Shown: one piece after another, positions 7,205-15,031 of the stretch
How positions within the stretch are numbered: the stretch's first letter is position 1
Layout of the letters: each line of letters begins with the position of its first letter
Source: JBBRMU01 sp038230655
GTDB lineage: Bacteria > Patescibacteriota > Microgenomatia > UBA1406 > GWC2-37-13
Assembly: GCA_038230655.1 (NCBI GenBank)
Contig: JBBRMU010000014.1
Span: 1 to 27,461, forward strand
Reading direction: 5' to 3'
DNA: 27,461 nucleotides
Notes under the pieces: model-generated
What the model was told of the DNA's origin: nothing
The model's database searches: none
Seen by the model: the letters and a program-made list of their open reading frames with translations, nothing else
Program-made: the position numbers and the translations under genes

Positions 7205-7949
7205 AGATCTCGATTTTTGAGAAAAGATAGCTACCAATTATGAGTAATAAAGCAGCGAGAACTGAGATCACCGACAAACTGAATGAGACTGGAAAATGAG
7301 AGGTGTTGATCAGCAAACCTCGAAGGGCATCGACCCCATATGTTAACGGATCCATTCGGGTAATAAATCCTAAGAAAGATGGAATATTAGTGAGGGGAAA
7401 CAGTGATCCTGAAAGAAAAAAGAGGGGCATGACTAGAAAGTTCATAATCAGCTGAAAACCCTGAAAATCCGTCATAACGGATGCAATTGCAGTCCCCAAA
7501 GCTGTAAAAAGAAGCGCAATAAGAAACATTGTTAGAATTACTAATGGAATAACTACCCAAGAATGAGGTCTAAACCCAACTAAGAGGGTTAAGCAAAACA
7601 CAATAATGCCTTGTATGGTCGCGATCGTGGCGCCACCAAGAGTCCGCCCTAACATGATCTCAAATCTGGAGACCGGCGCCACAAGCGTTTCTTTTAAGAA
7701 ACCAAACTGTCTGTCCCAAATTAACTCTATACCAGAAAATATAGCAGTAAAAAGGATTCCTTGGGCAATAATGCCGGGAGCTAGAAAGTCAATATAGTTG
7801 CCCCCTCCTGCTTTCTTAAAGATTGGTCCAAGTCCAAATCCCAGAGCTAACAGAAATAAAACAGGCTGACCCAGAGAACCAAATATCCTCGATTTTGATC
7901 GGAGATATCTCTTCAACTGTCTTAACCATAAAATATATATTGTACTCAT
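7203..7949 (-). CDS. ABC-2 type exporter permease (DrrB-like)
   Basis: Membrane half of a two-component ABC exporter for drugs, lipids or polysaccharides. It has 248 residues with six hydrophobic segments and the ABC-2 motif region near the C-terminal third (MPLFFLSGSLFPLTNIP followed by DPLTYGVDALRGLL), the signature of daunorubicin-resistance DrrB and NodJ-like permeases. It follows its ATPase gene with a 2-nt gap, so the two are translated from one mRNA. The last codons run into the terminator shared with the convergent LysM gene. The substrate is not predictable. Confidence 0.9.
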   Translation of the reverse strand: MSTIYILWLRQLKRYLRSKSRIFGSLGQPVLFLLALGFGLGPIFKKAGGGNYIDFLAPGIIAQGILFTAIFSGIELIWDRQFGFLKETLVAPVSRFEIMLGRTLGGATIATIQGIIVFCLTLLVGFRPHSWVVIPLVILTMFLIALLFTALGTAIASVMTDFQGFQLIMNFLVMPLFFLSGSLFPLTNIPSFLGFITRMDPLTYGVDALRGLLINTSHFPVSFSLSVISVLAALLLIIGSYLFSKIEI

Positions 7950-7951
7950 AG

Positions 7952-8755
7952 TTATCTTCTAAACATTTTCATTCTACCTCTAAGTTTATCGATACTAGAA
8001 GCATTTTCATCGCGGATTTTTCTCCCTGTTAATGTTAAAAATGCATCTTCTAAGTTGTCCTTTTTGGTCTGGGTTTTTAGTTCTTCCGGTGTCCCTTGAG
8101 CAATAATACTTCCATGATCAATTATGGCTACTCTTTGGGCTACTCTCTCGGCTTCTTCCATATAGTGAGTCGAAAAAAACACGGTGATTCCTTCTTGTTT
8201 ATTAAGGTTTTGGATGTAAGTCCAGATTTGATTTCTTGTTTGTGGGTCTAACCCCAGTGTTGGTTCATCTAGAAAAAAAATCTTTGGATGATGTAAAAGT
8301 CCGCGGGCAATTTCTAGCCTTCTTTTCATTCCACCGGAAAATGTCTTGACAAAGTGATCTTTTCTATCCCAAAGTTCAACAATTTCAAGGAGTTCCTTTA
8401 TACGATCTTCCCTAAGCTTTTTCGGAACCTTATAAAGGACGCCGTGAAACTCCATATTCTCATATGTAGTAAGCTCTTCATCGAGACTCGGATCCTGAAA
8501 AACGATTCCAAATGATCTGCGAACATTATCCTGATCTTTTACAGGATCAAAACCATGTATCAATACAGTCCCGCTCGTCGGCTGGAGAAGAGTAGTGAGC
8601 ATCTTTATAGTCGTTGATTTGCCGGCCCCGTTTGGTCCAAGAAAGGCAAATATTTCACCGTTTTTTACGCTAAATGAGATGTCATTAACTGCAGTATTCT
8701 CTCCAAATTTACGGATTAAGTGCTCCACCTCGATTGCCAGGTTATTCTCAGTCAT
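7952..8755 (-). CDS. ABC exporter ATPase (DrrA-like)
   Basis: Energises the adjacent ABC-2 permease. A complete nucleotide-binding domain is visible: Walker A GPNGAGKST (about residues 39-47), Q-loop VFQDPSLDEELT, signature FSGGMKRRLEIARG, Walker B IFFLDEPTLGLDP and the switch His in FFSTHYMEEAERV. The extra C-terminal stretch after residue 225 (NLEDAFLTLTGRKIRDE) is the usual DrrA-family tail. A TATACT 5 nt before the ATG supports the start and gives this pair its own promoter, immediately downstream of the terminator of the DUF5666-like gene. Confidence 0.93.
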   Translation of the reverse strand: MTENNLAIEVEHLIRKFGENTAVNDISFSVKNGEIFAFLGPNGAGKSTTIKMLTTLLQPTSGTVLIHGFDPVKDQDNVRRSFGIVFQDPSLDEELTTYENMEFHGVLYKVPKKLREDRIKELLEIVELWDRKDHFVKTFSGGMKRRLEIARGLLHHPKIFFLDEPTLGLDPQTRNQIWTYIQNLNKQEGITVFFSTHYMEEAERVAQRVAIIDHGSIIAQGTPEELKTQTKKDNLEDAFLTLTGRKIRDENASSIDKLRGRMKMFRR

Positions 8756-8760
8756 AAGAA

Positions 8761-8766
8761 AGTATA
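8761..8766 (-). promoter_or_regulatory. -10 element of the DrrAB-like operon
   Basis: TATACT on the minus strand, 5 nt from the ATG at 8755. A weak -35 (TTGTTT) overlaps the T-tract of the upstream gene's terminator. Confidence 0.55.
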
Positions 8767-8780
8767 CAAATTTCCAAAAG

Positions 8781-8816
8781 AAAAAAACAAGGATAATAGG
8801 AGGCTACTATCCTTGT
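8781..8816 (-). terminator. Rho-independent terminator of the DUF5666-like gene
   Basis: A 9-bp stem (ACAAGGATA with TATCCTTGT), extended by TAG/CTA inside, a small loop, then seven T on the minus strand. It separates the MacAB/DUF5666 block from the DrrAB-like pair. Confidence 0.88.
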
Positions 8817-8828
8817 AAATGCAGGAGT

Positions 8829-9290
8829 TTATCTTCCTAGACTTGGTTGTTGTCCCCCTCCTGGTCCTCTGCCATTACGAAACATAGGATTTAGCTGGAT
8901 ATTTTGTGCGGTGATACTGCCATCAGAGTTCGTGCTTCCTATTGCTGCAACTCTCTCCCCTACTTTAACATCTGTCATTGTAGCTGTGTCAGTTTTACTG
9001 TAAATTGTACTTTTAGCAATATTTACCAACTTGCTACTTCCGTCTTGTAGTTTCAAAGTAATACTCTTGTCATCTTGACTAATTACTTCACCTACTGTTG
9101 CTCCTCCAAAGCCTCTTCCTCCTGCACCTCTTTGACCACCAGGTCTACCTCCCTGCCCAAACCCATTACCTTGCCCCAGAGTTCCTGTACTTGATCCCGT
9201 TTTTGATTGTTGATACTTCATCCCTCCAAAAAAGGCTACAGCAGCGACAATAATCACAGTAAGAATCATTGCTGTCATGTTATTTTTCAT
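8829..9290 (-). CDS. Membrane-anchored DUF5666-like beta-barrel protein with Gly/Arg-rich linker
   Basis: A 153-residue exported protein: membrane helix at about residues 5-23, a Gly/Gln/Arg-rich low-complexity linker (about 35-66), then a small domain GEVISQDDKSITLKLQDGSSKLVNI to GERVAAIGSTNSDGSITAQNIQ, which matches the OB-like repeat seen in DUF5666 proteins. The tail is again rich in Gly and Arg. Its function is unknown. It follows the MacB-type permease by 81 nt and has its own strong Shine-Dalgarno, so it is probably expressed with the export operon and may be an accessory factor. The MacA-like adaptor ends in a similar Gly/Arg tail. Confidence 0.75.
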   Translation of the reverse strand: MKNNMTAMILTVIIVAAVAFFGGMKYQQSKTGSSTGTLGQGNGFGQGGRPGGQRGAGGRGFGGATVGEVISQDDKSITLKLQDGSSKLVNIAKSTIYSKTDTATMTDVKVGERVAAIGSTNSDGSITAQNIQLNPMFRNGRGPGGGQQPSLGR

Positions 9291-9296
9291 ATATTT

Positions 9297-9307
9297 TCAC
9301 CCCCTTT
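9297..9307 (-). promoter_or_regulatory. Strong Shine-Dalgarno of the DUF5666-like gene
   Basis: AAAGGGGGTGA on the minus strand, 6 nt before the ATG, differing by one base from the two other long Shine-Dalgarno sites in the window (6607 and 17513). Confidence 0.8.
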
Positions 9308-9371
9308 CGTAAGTGTGTTATAAAACAAATTAATTATATTTTTCTTAAAACTTGGTGGACAGTACATGCTG

Positions 9372-10595
9372 TTATTCATATCTTAGAGCTTCTATTGGTT
9401 GCAAATTCGATGCCCTAGATGCCGGATACCATCCAAATAGGACTCCAATTCCGGCAGAGACTACAAATGCTAATAAAATTGATGTGGGTGATAGTACAAA
9501 TGGTGAGTGAGTAAAGTATGAAAAAAGAAATGAAAGTAGTGAACCAAATACTATTCCAAATAGTCCCCCGGTAAAAGTGAGGATAATTGACTCTATTAAG
9601 AACTGAGTAATAATGACTTTCTTTTTAGCTCCTAAAGCCTTCCTTAAACCAATCTCCCGAGTACGTTCTGTCACTGTAACTAACATGATATTCATAATCC
9701 CGATACCACCAACGAGTAATGAAATTGCTGCAACGCCAGATAAAAGTGTTGTGAAAGTTCCAGTGGTTGCCGATGCAGTATTTAATATATCCTGTTGAGA
9801 AAAAATAGAAAAGTCTGCTTGGGAAGGGTCTTGAAGTTTATGACGCGCCAGTAATAAATAACCCACCTCATTTTGAGCATCAGTCATTACTTCCGGGCTC
9901 TTTGCCTCGAGTGCAATAGAACTAAGATAGCTCTGTCCAAAGAGCTGTTTCTGGGCAGTACTTAATGGTACATATGCAATATTATCTTGATTAAGAAAAC
10001 CACTTCCACCTTTTGTAACTGTCACTCCAACAACTCTGAGAGAAATACTGTTAACTCTAATTGTTTTTCCGATTACATCTGTATTTTCACCAAATAGATC
10101 GCTTACAACTTGTGGACCAATGACGATAACTTTACTCATGCCTGAGTTATCGAGATCTGTAATGAATGTTCCTGCATCCATACTTACTTTATGGACTGCA
10201 GCGTAGGTAGGTGTAGATCCAATTACCTGAATATTACTATTGTTTCTACCTGCTGTAACTTGCAGTCTTTTTTGGACTTCAGGCGACACAGTTTTGATCG
10301 TTGAGATCTGAGTTGATGTTTGTATTGCTTTTGCATCGTCGTTTGTCAGTGTTGTTCCTCCTCCTGAAGCACCTCTTATTGTCCCCGTATTTACTGATCC
10401 AGGATTGACTGTTAGAAGATTTGATCCCAGCGACTGAATTTGGTTTTGGATTGAGAGTTGAGTCGCTTGGCCAAGTGAAATTAATGCAATGACGCTTCCA
10501 ATCCCAATTACAATTCCTAAAATTGCTAATCCAGTTCTAAGTTTATTTAGTGTTAGAGTTCCGAGGCTTTCTGTAAATATTTCTAGTAAATCCAT
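9372..10595 (-). CDS. MacB/FtsX-type ABC permease
   Basis: Membrane subunit of a MacAB-like export machine. It has 407 residues with the family layout: N-terminal helix (LRTGLAILGIVIGIGSVIALISL, about residues 19-41), a large extracellular MacB periplasmic-core domain (about 45-275), then three C-terminal helices starting with ISLLVGGIGIMNIMLVTVTERTREIGLRKALGAKK, the FtsX signature. It ends with GWYPASRASNLQPIEALRYE, the typical last motif. The family works by mechanotransmission, pushing substrates from the outer face of the membrane. It starts 9 nt after the ATPase stop. There is no outer-membrane TolC in a single-membrane cell, so it would release substrate to the wall or medium. Confidence 0.92.
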   Translation of the reverse strand: MDLLEIFTESLGTLTLNKLRTGLAILGIVIGIGSVIALISLGQATQLSIQNQIQSLGSNLLTVNPGSVNTGTIRGASGGGTTLTNDDAKAIQTSTQISTIKTVSPEVQKRLQVTAGRNNSNIQVIGSTPTYAAVHKVSMDAGTFITDLDNSGMSKVIVIGPQVVSDLFGENTDVIGKTIRVNSISLRVVGVTVTKGGSGFLNQDNIAYVPLSTAQKQLFGQSYLSSIALEAKSPEVMTDAQNEVGYLLLARHKLQDPSQADFSIFSQQDILNTASATTGTFTTLLSGVAAISLLVGGIGIMNIMLVTVTERTREIGLRKALGAKKKVIITQFLIESIILTFTGGLFGIVFGSLLSFLFSYFTHSPFVLSPTSILLAFVVSAGIGVLFGWYPASRASNLQPIEALRYE

Positions 10596-10604
10596 GTAAT
10601 ATGA

Positions 10605-11330
10605 CTAATCTGTTAATTGATTGCGTTTTGCTTTCATCTGCTTTATATTATTTTTGTCGTTAATTATTTTGCCATCTTTCACTGTGATAATTCTTTTTGC
10701 GTGCGCGGCAATATCAGATTCATGAGTAATCATGACAATTGTATGTCCTTTGTCGTTTGTTTCCTGAAATATCGACATAATTTCTTCGGCTTGAGCAGAG
10801 GCAATATTTCCTGTCGGTTCATCAGCAAGTAGAATAGCCGGATTCATTGCTAATCCTCTGGCAATTGCTACTCTTTGTTGTTGTCCACCAGAAATCTGAT
10901 TTGACATGTGATATAACCTATGTTCCAAACCTACCATTTCTAAGTATTTGCGTGCACGATTTTCTCGTTCCTCCAGAGGTATTCCTGCATATCGCATGGG
11001 TAACATGACATTTTGAAGAACAGTCGTTCTTGGCAACAGGTTAAACGCTTGAAAGATAAACCCAATTTTTTTATTTCTTATATCTGCGAGCTCATCCTCT
11101 GTTAAGTTTTCAACATTTTCACCATCAAGGATATAGGTACCGGAAGTAGGTACATCAAGAGCGCCAAGAAGATGCATTAAGGTTGATTTTCCACTCCCAG
11201 AGGGTCCCATTATGGCAACGAACTCGCCTTTATCAATATCAAATGAGACATCATCTAAAGCCTTAGTTTCAAGTGCATCAGTTCTATATATTTTTGAGAG
11301 ATGAGAAACATGAATAATTGCTGTACTCAT
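10605..11330 (-). CDS. MacB/LolD-type ABC ATPase
   Basis: ATPase of the MacAB-like exporter. It contains Walker A GPSGSGKST (residues 42-50), the Q-loop FIFQAFNLLPR, signature ISGGQQQRVAIARGLA, Walker B ILLADEPTGN and the switch His in MITHESDIAAHAKR. The DEPTGN and QAFNLLP motifs are typical of the LolD/MacB/FtsE branch. The ATG shares its A with the TAA of the MacA-like gene (TAATG), so translation is coupled. After residue 225 there is a short Lys-rich tail of unknown role. Ser or Ala replaces Leu in the usual TGNLDS stretch (TGNIASAQ), a mild oddity at the D-loop. Confidence 0.93.
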   Translation of the reverse strand: MSTAIIHVSHLSKIYRTDALETKALDDVSFDIDKGEFVAIMGPSGSGKSTLMHLLGALDVPTSGTYILDGENVENLTEDELADIRNKKIGFIFQAFNLLPRTTVLQNVMLPMRYAGIPLEERENRARKYLEMVGLEHRLYHMSNQISGGQQQRVAIARGLAMNPAILLADEPTGNIASAQAEEIMSIFQETNDKGHTIVMITHESDIAAHAKRIITVKDGKIINDKNNIKQMKAKRNQLTD

Positions 11331-12730
11331 TAGCGTCCTCCTCTCCCGCCACCTAACCCTCCTCCTCCAAAGCCGCCTCTTCCTCCTAAACCACTAAATG
11401 GTGAAGTCGTCGTTTGTGTACCTGTTCTTGTCGTAGTAACAGTACTTGTGATGACAGTATCTCCTTCAGTTAACCCTGCTGTTATCTCAGTTTCTGAATC
11501 CGAAGATATTCCTGTCTCTACGGAAACAACAGTAACTTTACTGTTTTTTAGCACTCTCACTGTTGAAGATCCATTTGAAGTTTGTACTGCAGTCGATGGA
11601 ACCTTAATTACATCATCTTTACGATCAATTTGTATCATTGCTGAGGCTGTCATTCCTGGCTGGATATCGGCAGGCGGAGCAATAAGATTAATATATACAT
11701 TATATGTAACAACACCGGAACTACTTGTGCCAATCGTGTCCTTACTGCCTATGTTACCCACAAATGTTTTATCTGGAAATGCGTCCAGTGTTAGTGTGAC
11801 TTTTTGACCTGGACGGATTTTAGGAATATCAATCTCATTAACCTGAGCTTTAACAACTAAGTATGAGAAGTTGCCTAAAATCATCACAGGAGAGCTTGAT
11901 GAAGTTGTGGTTGAGGATGTTGTTGAAGACGAACTAGCTGCATTAGAAGAGTTGCTGGAAGCTGAGACATTGCTGCCGATTACAGCTGAGAGGTTGGCAA
12001 CAGTCCCTTGAATGGGTGCTTTAACTTCCGAGTCCTGGGTTGCCTGATAAGCTAACCATTGAGAATTTTGTGAAGCTGACGCTGAGTTAATGGCCGAGTC
12101 TGCTTGAGTGAACTTCGCCTCAACTGCCGTAAAGTTTTCCCGAGAACTAGTTAAAGCAGACTGAATACTGTCCATCTCAGTTTGAGTATATGGTTGTTTT
12201 GTCGAAGGATTAACACTATTATTGTGGACACGGTTAAAGTTCATTGTATCAACTGCGCTTTGAGCATCAAGCACTGCTTGGCGTGCTTGTTCGAGCTGTG
12301 CCTTCAACGTAATCTTACCCTGTTGTGAGGTCTTAACGCTATTTACTGAACTTAGATATGCGGCATAGGCAGAAGCTTTCTCTTGCTCAGTTGCTGTACT
12401 TTTCACTTTAAAGAGAGACTGGCCAACACTTACTAACTCACCATTGTTAACATAAAGTTCTTCTATAATGCCGTTTGTTGGGGAGGTGATATTTGTTTGG
12501 CTGACAGAAGAAACATTGCCGCTTTCACTTAATGTCGAGATGACACTTCCTCGATCAGCCTGAGTTGTTTGGTATTGAGGCGTCTGTTTCGTTCCTAAAA
12601 AATGTGTTACAGATAGCCATATGATAAGTATAACTCCGGCAGCTATCAAAAACTTCTTCATGATCGTTGTTTTTTGATACCATGACCAGACTACTATTAT
12701 GCGATGTTTGAAAGAATCTAAGAATTTCAT
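11330..12730 (-). CDS. MacA/HlyD-type membrane fusion adaptor
   Basis: Extracellular adaptor of the exporter. It has 466 residues: a 23-residue cytoplasmic segment, one membrane helix (about 25-43), a lipoyl-like half (SPTNGIIEELYVNNGELVSVGQSLFKV), an alpha-hairpin (about 110-215) that is short and Gln/Ser-rich, the second lipoyl half (APIQGTVANLSAVIGSNV), then a beta-barrel domain with NEIDIPKIRPGQKVTLTLDAFPD and a membrane-proximal domain. Two odd insertions are a Ser/Thr-only stretch of about 25 residues inside the lipoyl region and a C-terminal tail of Gly and Arg. The start at 12730 is supported by a TATAAA 7 nt upstream; a later Met (residue 24) would also leave the helix intact. First gene of macA-ATPase-permease. 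Confidence 0.9.
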   Translation of the reverse strand: MKFLDSFKHRIIVVWSWYQKTTIMKKFLIAAGVILIIWLSVTHFLGTKQTPQYQTTQADRGSVISTLSESGNVSSVSQTNITSPTNGIIEELYVNNGELVSVGQSLFKVKSTATEQEKASAYAAYLSSVNSVKTSQQGKITLKAQLEQARQAVLDAQSAVDTMNFNRVHNNSVNPSTKQPYTQTEMDSIQSALTSSRENFTAVEAKFTQADSAINSASASQNSQWLAYQATQDSEVKAPIQGTVANLSAVIGSNVSASSNSSNAASSSSTTSSTTTSSSSPVMILGNFSYLVVKAQVNEIDIPKIRPGQKVTLTLDAFPDKTFVGNIGSKDTIGTSSSGVVTYNVYINLIAPPADIQPGMTASAMIQIDRKDDVIKVPSTAVQTSNGSSTVRVLKNSKVTVVSVETGISSDSETEITAGLTEGDTVITSTVTTTRTGTQTTTSPFSGLGGRGGFGGGGLGGGRGGR

Positions 12731-12737
12731 GATTTAT

Positions 12738-12743
12738 TTTATA
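12738..12743 (-). promoter_or_regulatory. -10 element of the macA-like operon
   Basis: TATAAA on the minus strand (alternatively TAAAAT at 12736-12741), 7 or 5 nt before the ATG. A second possible -10, TAGAAT, lies further upstream, about 10 nt past the operator repeats, and would give a leader of about 40 nt. Confidence 0.5.
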
Positions 12744-12785
12744 ATCAAAAAATGATTTAATCTGAGCCAATTCTAAATCCTATAA

Positions 12786-12802
12786 CTGAATAACAGCTGA
12801 AT
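12786..12802 (+). promoter_or_regulatory. Putative response-regulator operator upstream of macA
   Basis: Plus-strand CTGAA at 12786-12790 and 12797-12801, an 11-bp direct repeat. The frame ACTGAA-N4-AGCTGAA is shared with the operator of the adjacent regulator gene (14512-14528) in the same orientation. An 11-bp repeat period is characteristic of OmpR/PhoB-family binding sites. Confidence 0.6.
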
Positions 12803-12804
12803 CA

Positions 12805-13809
12805 CTACCTTTTAATAGGCAGTAAAATTCTAAATGATGTACCTCTACTCTGTTTGCTTTCTACCGACACAGTACCTTTATGAGCATCTACGATTTCTTT
12901 TGCTATTGCAAGTCCTAAGCCATACCCTTCATTTGATGTATGAGATCTTGAGCTATCTGCGCGGTAGAAACGCTCAAAAATATGTGGAATATCTTTTTCA
13001 TGAATACCGATACCATGATCATTTATAATCGTTTCTATAGAAGAGTTTTGGACTAATGTCTCAATGGTTATACTACTGTTTGCATGGCTATATTTTATAG
13101 CATTATCAAGAAAAATTATAAATAGCTCGATAAGACGATCTTTATTACCCTCAACAGTTACGTCATGCAAATTTTTCTCAATAGAGATTTTTTTTTGTTT
13201 CGCTAGAAATGAGACATTATTTACTGCATTCTCGAGTGTCTGTTTAAGAGATACTGGCTCTTTTAAATAACCAGTATTCGCCTGAAGTTTTGCAAGTGAA
13301 AGTAAGTTATCAGAGAGATTTTTTAGTCGATCGACATCTTTGAGGTTCTCTTTTAATACTAACCGTGCTTTCTTAATGTCTAGTTTTGAGTTTCTGAGAT
13401 TTACTTCAATTGCAGTTTTAAGAGCCGTCAGAGGAGTGCGCAATTCATGAGATGCGTCCGCAATAAAGAGGTTCTGTTTCTCGACCATCATTTTGATTGG
13501 TTTTAAAGTCCTACCTGCCAGAAAATAACCGGCGACTGAGGCGGCACCTAATATAAATAAGTTAATATAGATAAGCTTTGTCAAGAGTTCATCCTCTGTT
13601 GCATGAACATCCTGTCTGTGAAGTTGCAGATGTATATAAAAATCCGGATCAATATCTTGCATGCTTGCAAATCTTTGTTCAAATCTGATCTCGTTGAGTT
13701 GTAGATCTCTTTGAAGAATAGTAAATATTGCAAGACTAAAGACGAAGCTTATCATGACACAGATAAGAAGGTACCAAAAAGTTAATTTAATACGAGCGGC
13801 TTGGAACAT
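12805..13809 (-). CDS. Sensor histidine kinase of a two-component system
   Basis: Membrane sensor of 334 residues. Two helices (about 9-32 and 79-98) enclose a small extracellular loop of about 45 residues rich in acidic residues, Gln and His. A short HAMP-like linker leads to the dimerisation domain with FIADASHELRTPLTALK (phospho-acceptor H121). The ATPase domain has the N box IFLDNAIKYS, G1 NDHGIGIHEKDIPHIFERFYR and G2 GYGLGLAIAKEIVDAHKG. It is complete and should be active. The ATG overlaps the TAA of the response-regulator gene (TAATG), so the two are coupled. The stimulus is unknown; position next to an exporter suggests it senses envelope stress or the exported compound. Confidence 0.94.
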   Translation of the reverse strand: MFQAARIKLTFWYLLICVMISFVFSLAIFTILQRDLQLNEIRFEQRFASMQDIDPDFYIHLQLHRQDVHATEDELLTKLIYINLFILGAASVAGYFLAGRTLKPIKMMVEKQNLFIADASHELRTPLTALKTAIEVNLRNSKLDIKKARLVLKENLKDVDRLKNLSDNLLSLAKLQANTGYLKEPVSLKQTLENAVNNVSFLAKQKKISIEKNLHDVTVEGNKDRLIELFIIFLDNAIKYSHANSSITIETLVQNSSIETIINDHGIGIHEKDIPHIFERFYRADSSRSHTSNEGYGLGLAIAKEIVDAHKGTVSVESKQSRGTSFRILLPIKR

Positions 13810-14489
13810 TAATTCTCATCACTAATTTTATAACCAAATCCTCTTACTGTCTGAATGAGTTGTATTTGATCAGGAAAAGCTCTGTCCAATTTACTCCGTA
13901 AGTGTTTAATAAATGCTTCTAAAGTATTGGGAAGAATATCTGCGTCGTAGTCCCACACATGATTAATAATCTGTTCTTTAGATAACGTTTTTCTGGGATT
14001 ACGCATAAGGTAGTCAAGTAAAGCAAACTCTTTCTGCGAGAGCTTAACTAGCTTTCCATTTCGAAACACCTCAAAACTTTGAGTATCGATAATAACATTA
14101 TCTAACCTTAAAACATTGTCAATATTTTTATGAGGGCGACGTTTTAATGCCCTAATCCGAGCTAATAATTCTTCAAAAGCAAATGGTTTTATTAGGTAGT
14201 CATCAGCACCTGCGTCAAGACCTTCAACTTTATCTTGAAGTTGTCCTTTTGCTGTTAACATTAAGATTGGCACGTGAATGCCTTTTTTACGGAGTTTTTT
14301 ACAAATATCCACACCATCCATAGCTGGTAACATTCGATCTAAGATAATGAGGTCATACTCTTCAGTTAGTGCATAGTCCAATCCTCCCTGTCCATCGTAT
14401 GCCAGATCAACCGCGTATGTCTCTTGTTCAAGTCCTTGTTTAATAGACTGGGCAATCCGGTGTTCATCCTCAATTATCAGGATACGCAT
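13809..14489 (-). CDS. OmpR/PhoB-family response regulator
   Basis: DNA-binding partner of the kinase encoded just downstream. The receiver domain (1-115) has the acidic pair E7-D8, phospho-acceptor D51 in LIILDRMLP, the LTA switch Thr and K101 in LIKPFAF. The C-terminal winged helix shows LSQKEFALLDYLMRNPRKTLSKEQIINHVWD and HLRSKLD, ending VRGFGYKI, the canonical OmpR-type effector domain. A TATAAT 6 nt upstream fixes the start. Three CTGA-containing repeats at 11-bp steps lie just upstream of that -10 in place of a -35, which fits positive autoregulation by the protein itself. Confidence 0.95.
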   Translation of the reverse strand: MRILIIEDEHRIAQSIKQGLEQETYAVDLAYDGQGGLDYALTEEYDLIILDRMLPAMDGVDICKKLRKKGIHVPILMLTAKGQLQDKVEGLDAGADDYLIKPFAFEELLARIRALKRRPHKNIDNVLRLDNVIIDTQSFEVFRNGKLVKLSQKEFALLDYLMRNPRKTLSKEQIINHVWDYDADILPNTLEAFIKHLRSKLDRAFPDQIQLIQTVRGFGYKISDEN

Positions 14490-14495
14490 ATACGT

Positions 14496-14501
14496 ATTAT
14501 A
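14496..14501 (-). promoter_or_regulatory. -10 element of the response-regulator gene
   Basis: Perfect TATAAT on the minus strand, 6 nt before the ATG. The -35 position is occupied by the operator repeats, as in activator-dependent promoters of this regulator family. Confidence 0.7.
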
Positions 14502-14511
14502 GTGTGAATTT

Positions 14512-14539
14512 ACTGAAGATTAGCTGAAGTTAGTCTGAG
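14512..14539 (+). promoter_or_regulatory. Putative autoregulatory operator: three 11-bp direct repeats
   Basis: On the plus strand CTGAAG at 14513, CTGAAG at 14524 and CTGAGA at 14535, each 11 bp apart. The first two sit in the frame ACTGAA-N4-AGCTGAA, also found before macA. The nearest repeat ends about 11 bp from the -10, the usual position for an OmpR/PhoB-type activator. Confidence 0.65.
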
Positions 14540-14541
14540 AT

Positions 14542-15024
14542 TTAAACTTTTCTTCCTTTAATACCGACCATTCCTACAGCAAAACAAGCTACTCCAATTA
14601 AGACAGCAAGTGCTGTTGTGAGTGAGTCACCGGTAACGGGAAGTTTACTCGGGTCTCCAAACACATTTGCAGGAACATCTTTTCCTATTGTAAGTGTGAA
14701 AAGATATGAGTGGCCGTTTGAGTCAATCTGCATCTGGTGGTCACCGTCGCTTAGAGTTGTAGTGGGAGTAGAAGACCAGTTACCGCTACCGTCGGCAGAT
14801 GTTGACTGGGTTTTTGAGTCAATTGTTACATTCACTGACGCTCCAGCATCTGAAGTTCCAGAGAATGCTGGTTTTGAGCCAGTATACCAGATATGTTTAT
14901 ATGATTTCCCTTTAAGATCGACGCTACCGATTTTATTAACACTAAAAGCTGAAGCAAATGTTTGTGGGGTAGTTATTAATAATAGCGTAATTAGAAAAAG
15001 TAGAGTTAGCGCTTTTTTTATCAT
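14542..15024 (-). CDS. LPVTG-anchored surface protein with one Ig-like domain
   Basis: Probable sortase substrate of 160 residues. The chosen ATG gives a signal peptide (MIKKALTLLFLITLLLITTP, ending near TFASA). The body is a single bacterial Ig-like domain (SKPAFSGTSDAGASVNVTI, GSGNWSSTPTTTLSDGDHQM), and the C-terminus is a classical sorting signal: LPVTG, hydrophobic helix, then KGRKV. An ATG three codons upstream (15033) is possible but lies inside the spacing expected for the promoter: TTGACA at 15055-15060, 17 nt, AATAAT at 15032-15037, then 7 nt to this ATG. It is 52 nt upstream of the response-regulator gene with no terminator between, so read-through into the regulator is possible. 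Function: adhesion or wall decoration, inferred. Confidence 0.85.
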   Translation of the reverse strand: MIKKALTLLFLITLLLITTPQTFASAFSVNKIGSVDLKGKSYKHIWYTGSKPAFSGTSDAGASVNVTIDSKTQSTSADGSGNWSSTPTTTLSDGDHQMQIDSNGHSYLFTLTIGKDVPANVFGDPSKLPVTGDSLTTALAVLIGVACFAVGMVGIKGRKV

Positions 15025-15031
15025 TAAGATC

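Noticed and set aside
11448..11807. 119-codon plus-strand frame
   Set aside because: Antisense to the MacA-like gene, with composition explained by its Ser/Thr/Val codons.
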